Made by a program: the position numbers and the translations under genes. A stretch of DNA of 20,375 nucleotides from Hamiltosporidium magnivora (lineage: Eukaryota; Microsporidia; Dubosqiidae), in contig PITI01000125.1 of NCBI GenBank assembly GCA_004325065.1, positions 1 to 20,375 of the forward strand, in the 5' to 3' direction. Below the pieces are notes generated by a model. It was not told the origin of the DNA and did not search any database. It saw nothing but the letters and a program-made list of their open reading frames with translations. This document shows, in pieces, positions 16,148 through 20,375 of the stretch (positions within the stretch are counted from its first letter, which is position 1; every line of letters starts with the position of its first letter).

Positions 16148-19100
16148 TAGAAATAATATTAGATCTAATTCATCAGAATATTAAAAATTTATTTTATAAC
16201 ATATTATGAAAAAATTTAAACAATTTATTAAATAATTATTCACCTTATTTTAGAATCTATGAGCTACTTACTAATAATTTGCTGTACTAGTTCTTTACTA
16301 AAATAAAAAATTTTTAAGTTATGAAAATCCGATAAAATGAGTGGGATAATCCGTTACGATATTTTAAATAATATTAAACAATACTCGTTGCTTTTTAAAT
16401 GGCGTTTTTTCTTTAAGAAATATTCAGACCATCGAATTACTTGTTTCCCAGTCAAATTGAGATTACTGATATTTTATTTTCAGAGGCTATTCTGATCAAA
16501 AAGTTTTGAATTTAGAAATTAGTATATGAAATTTCATCCTTTTGAAAAAATGTTAAATTAATATTTTACTTGAAGGAGAAGAAATGTTGAGTTTCATAAT
16601 ATTATAACAATCTAAAACAAGAAAAAAATCATGAAAACTATTTTTTTTAATTTGATAAGGGACATATTTATAATAAGAAATAGGAATAGGATTGTATACG
16701 AAATATCTGAAAAATGTGAAACATACTTGGTATTATTTGGCTTTTTTATTGTATAAATACCCATTATTCATAGTGGTTAAATTGTTCGCAAAAATACAAG
16801 AAATATTTATAAAAAATAAAGTTAGGGAATTTTAGATCAGTTTTATGCTGCAAATATAATAAATTTGTTATTATTTTCTACAAATATAAGAATTAATTAA
16901 AGAAAAACTGTTGATTAGACGATCCATTTTTTAAAAACCCAGATGAAAATTTAAGAAATACCAATCAAAAAAACACTTTTTATAATTTTAAAAATTAAAT
17001 TTTTAAAGAAAACAAATTCTAATAGTATAGATATCTTGTCTTTTCAGACGCAAGAACATGATACCAAACAAAAAATATGTTAAAACATGGTATTTGTATA
17101 TGTGCAATTCTGGCAAGTTAGTTCGAATGTTTTTGATACGAAAGATTAGAGTTTATGTTCTCATGGTTTTTATATGTCTGGACACAACCGATTTTAAAAA
17201 TTAAATGTTTATTATAATTTGAAAATATATCATTTAATAAATTTGGTATAATATACTTATATACTAAGGTTTTTTTGTTAAAGTAAGAACAGATTTGCGT
17301 TTAGTTCAGAAATACTCACCCTAGTATTATTTCGTACCCTTGAAGAATTGAAAATGAATTTTTAGCGTTTTTCGAACGAGCTTCAAATGTTAATCTAACA
17401 TAACAAATTTAAATGAATCTTTCATTTATATAGTAAATTACTTTTCTTTTTTATGGTAAAAGAGGATTCCATAATCAAATTTAGATGAAGGTTGGTTCAT
17501 ATTAGAGGATTAAAAGACCGAGTCTGTAAAGAAATAAATAAATCCGGTTTTATATAAAGAAAAGAAATATGCATATTTTTAAAAGAACTGCAAACTTTAG
17601 AAATATGGTTTTATTGAAGAAACTAAAAAAGTTACATTGTTTCCAAATATCCAAAAGTAGCTGCTAAATATAGAACCAAAATTCAAAATCAAGAAAAAGC
17701 AAAGAATAAAACTATGAAACACATGCAATGAAGCAATCCAGTAATAAACAATTTCTAAAAATATTAAAGATAGAACTTAAAGCTTCTTTATAAAAGTAAC
17801 CACTGATTATTTGATCGTTTCAAACTTTGATTAAATATTTAGTTGTTAACTTTTCCTTATTTTCTAAAAATGAAGTTATCGGCTTACTTTAATACATAAT
17901 TTAAATATCAAATTTTATTTTTTTTGTTGAAATTTCCATAAAATCAAATATCAGTTTTCTTATTAAGTTTTTTGAAAATAAATGGTAATGCTCAAAACCC
18001 CTCGAAAACTGTTTGAAGAATAAATATTTCACAAAATGTAGACACGTCTAAACATTGGGCTATTTATTTCCGTAAACTATTTTCATCATTTGGATAAGTT
18101 TTTACTGTATTTCGAATCATTTTTTTTAAAAGTTCGTTTATTTTTTTTTAAATTTACAAAAGCACTTTAAATGTATAGGGAATAAAAAAATCATAGAAGC
18201 GGTAAAATCTACTATCCATTTGGCATTATAAGACAAATCATTACATACTTAAGAAAAAGATAAAGACATATTTGTTTTATAAAGAAGTTCTAATTATGAT
18301 TCCCAGCTTTAATGTACAACCGAAAAATTTTTTGTGGTAAGAATATTTTACATTCAATTTATAACATTTAAAACCATTAAATCCTGTATTTACAATATTA
18401 TGGCAAATTATCAATAAAAGAAATATATAATATTCAATTTCTTTTTCCAAAAAATTTTGATTTTTTAAAAAAAGATTCATACCGTTTAGAAATTTTATAA
18501 AATACTCTTCAATACATCTTGAAAAACAATATTGTTCACAAAAATTAACATCTCGTTTAATTTATATCATTGTGCAAGTATTAAAATATTTTGTCAGTAG
18601 AATTTACAAATCGGAAATTAAATTAGATTGATAATAATAATTTTGAAAACCAAATTAAATTTTATTTATTTGAATTTTCAATAAATTTAGAAAATTTGAA
18701 AAGAATAATTAAAAAAAGTAGACTTAGTTGTCAGTTGAAGTGATTGCTTTGCCTTATTTTTTCTATCATCATAATAGAACAATATGTATTGATATAGTGG
18801 ATTGTTGAACTGTATCTTCGTTGTTAGAACATATATTCTTAACATTTAACACTTTATATATGAACTGAATTTAATTTTAAAAACCTCTGACTCATATTGT
18901 TGAATTTAAATTTTTTGATAGCTTATGTTGATCTTTTCTCTATGTCTTGTTTTGGTTGGATCCTTGTTTGAAACCAAAATCGTTTTAATGATACAAAAAT
19001 ATCAATCATTAGCATAGATTGTATTTAAAGAACATTATTCTTTTCTTTTCATACACAGCGAAGGGGCCTGTATTCATAATATAAAAGCAAGAAGAAAGGA

Positions 19101-19364
19101 TAGAAAGTATTTTATACAAATATTTTTTTCAGTATTCAATGAAACACCTATGTACTATGCTGAACAAACTCTTTATTCTGATCAAAAGAATTGTTGGGTA
19201 ATTTTTACTTGAGGTTTCGTGAAAATTAATGTTTTTGTTATGCTAATGAATAGTATATAAGTTTAGTAGAAAACAACTTTGATTTTAGAATAATAAGGAA
19301 ATGCTTCAGTTTTTCTTGCAGTTTTTAAGTAGACATTCATAATAAATATTGTAAATCAAATTTA
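16148..19364. other. Long AT-rich region without recognisable gene
   Basis: Only short chance-length ORFs occur (for example 67 codons at 18277-18480 minus, hydrophobic, without a CCC signal or the TGTTTCAT/TATA module). No RNA gene, satellite or element motif was found. Confidence 0.5.
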
Positions 19365-19487
19365 ATGCAAAGTGAAAGACAAATATTTTTTAGAATTTAT
19401 ATTTTGTTGATTTGTAGTCTCATTCTGATTCTGATGATGTACGAAGCTTGTTTTGTTCAGATGACTAAGAATAAATATAAAATGTAA
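19365..19487 (+). CDS. Possible 40-aa single-membrane-segment peptide
   Basis: The ORF has an ATG at 19365 and a TAA at 19485-19487. It has a charged start, one hydrophobic stretch of about 17 residues and a short basic tail. GTAAGT directly at the end (19484-19489) resembles a 5' splice site, and an AG about 50 nt on would extend the frame by a few codons, but this is speculative. No start signal is present and the length is within chance expectation. Confidence 0.2.
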   Translation: MQSERQIFFRIYILLICSLILILMMYEACFVQMTKNKYKM

Positions 19488-19920
19488 GTTTTCAGGGTAC
19501 AACCTGACAAAATTGGAAGATTTTGATGTTTATAGGCTGGCTTGGTGTTTGCATCTGCAAAAATTAAAAATCATAAGCTTATAATACGAATGAAATTTAT
19601 GTTTAATATTTGTTGGATAGTTATAGATTAATATCTATCATATTATTCTATGTTTTTGTCGAATTAGTTGTCAATCAGTTGGAAAAGTACAGTGTGTGTG
19701 CAATATGAATTTAGTTATTATTTTAACACCAGAGTTTTGGTTTTCTTATTGGTATTTATTTTTAAATTTGAACAGTAAAAAGTTTTAGGAATATATTTTC
19801 TGCCCATATTAACACGGTATAAACCTAGTTCAAACACTGGTATGATATATAAAATTATAACATACATTACTGATATAAGATGTCTTATGACATTAATATT
19901 ACATGAACTCATAATTTAAA

Positions 19921-19943
19921 TCAGAGTATTTTGTGTACTCTGA
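19921..19943. repeat. Perfect 8-bp hairpin
   Basis: TCAGAGTA (19921-19928) and TACTCTGA (19936-19943) with a 7-nt loop TTTTGTG. No T-run follows on either strand and no gene is near, so its role is unknown. Confidence 0.5.
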
Positions 19944-20375
19944 CCTAGATTCTTAATTTAATCTTATTAATATATCCGTAACTTAATACAATACATAAAA
20001 TATTTTTAGAATAAATTCATTAATTACCTAAAAGCTAATACATGACTCTGCTTTTTTTCTTAAATTGCATTAAATTAGTTTGATATCGCTCTTTTTGCCA
20101 TATTATATGGAAAACGAACAACTTTTCACAAATGTTATATGTCACTATCATTTTTGCAGATTCTCTTATATAATTTTCAACCTTCTTTGACGAGAAAGAT
20201 AGTACTTCGAACGTAATTAAGTTAAGATAACCATAAAATCTAAAAAACTTAAGACAATCGATCAATTTTTTAACTTTGGTTATGCAGGGATCGTATTCGT
20301 ATTTATTGCATCCTATAAATATAAATAAAATCCGGGTTTATTGTTAATTTTCTTTAGTCGTTTGTCTGGTTTCTA
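19944..20375. other. AT-rich right edge, one open frame without ATG
   Basis: On the minus strand 20035-20337 is open for 100 codons but begins only with TTG at 20265. Its upstream end after a TAA reads like the end of a signal peptide followed by Cys, Tyr and Asp. It may be a gene whose start is lost or spliced, or a chance frame; I do not call it. Confidence 0.3.

Noticed and set aside
18277..18480. 67-codon hydrophobic minus-strand ORF; also 64 codons at 19718-19912 minus
   Set aside because: About ten ORFs of 60-70 codons are expected by chance in 20 kb of this composition, and neither has the CCC box or the TGTTTCAT/TATA module.
19484..19535. GTAAGT followed by an AG about 50 nt on, as a possible intron
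   Set aside because: No recognisable branch-point motif near the AG, the host ORF is itself doubtful, and GTAAGT occurs by chance in AT-rich DNA.

Overview
The window reads as a gene-poor, very AT-rich nuclear segment of a eukaryotic parasite, most likely a microsporidian with an expanded genome. Three observations support this. Four genes (505, 5288 minus, 6441, 16139 minus) carry a run of three to five C's within 6 bases of the ATG, which matches the CCC-type start signal known from microsporidian genes. The recognisable enzymes are intronless and compact. The one organelle gene, a Sam50/Omp85 outer-membrane protein, fits a mitosome. Genus cannot be read from this sequence. The large spacers and element relics recall big-genome lineages such as Hamiltosporidium, Edhazardia or Anncaliia, which is inference.

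Layout. Bases 3-155 are the GC-richer 3' end of an unidentified gene. Bases 505-3212 hold one secreted, repeat-rich protein gene split into two ORFs by an apparent one-base frameshift inside a 9-nt tripeptide repeat. Bases 3250-4922 are a graveyard of broken coding sequence: a retroviral-type integrase C-terminus on the minus strand, and two diverged copies of another coding fragment in opposite orientation. A small unrecognised acidic helical protein (4914-5288 minus) follows. Its upstream DNA is a degenerate array of G-runs spaced about 28 nt apart, and the proximal unit supplies the gene's own CCC start signal. Isopentenyl-diphosphate isomerase (6441-7115) is the clearest housekeeping gene.

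From 7.1 to 14.2 kb the DNA is mostly AT-rich spacer with two tiny secreted-protein genes (8510-8707 and 14010-14234). These lack the CCC signal but share a TGTTTCAT plus TATA-like module at almost the same distance from the ATG. Between them lies a GC-rich island (about 12.84-13.39 kb), out of character with the surroundings. Inside it, 13211-13328 aligns position by position with eukaryotic 5S rRNA and can form its helices I, II and V; I call it a divergent 5S rRNA gene or a 5S-derived element.

Bases 14661-16139 (minus) encode Sam50/Omp85 with one POTRA domain, a barrel and a C-terminal beta-signal. The last 4.2 kb contain no convincing gene.

Functionally, IDI (isoprenoid precursors) and Sam50 (outer-membrane barrel assembly in the mitosome) are conserved core functions. 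The split repeat protein and the two small secreted proteins look like lineage-specific, possibly host-facing products. The most interesting points are the 5S-like locus, the periodic CCC-box array, the shared promoter module of the two small secreted genes and the frameshift in the repeat gene.
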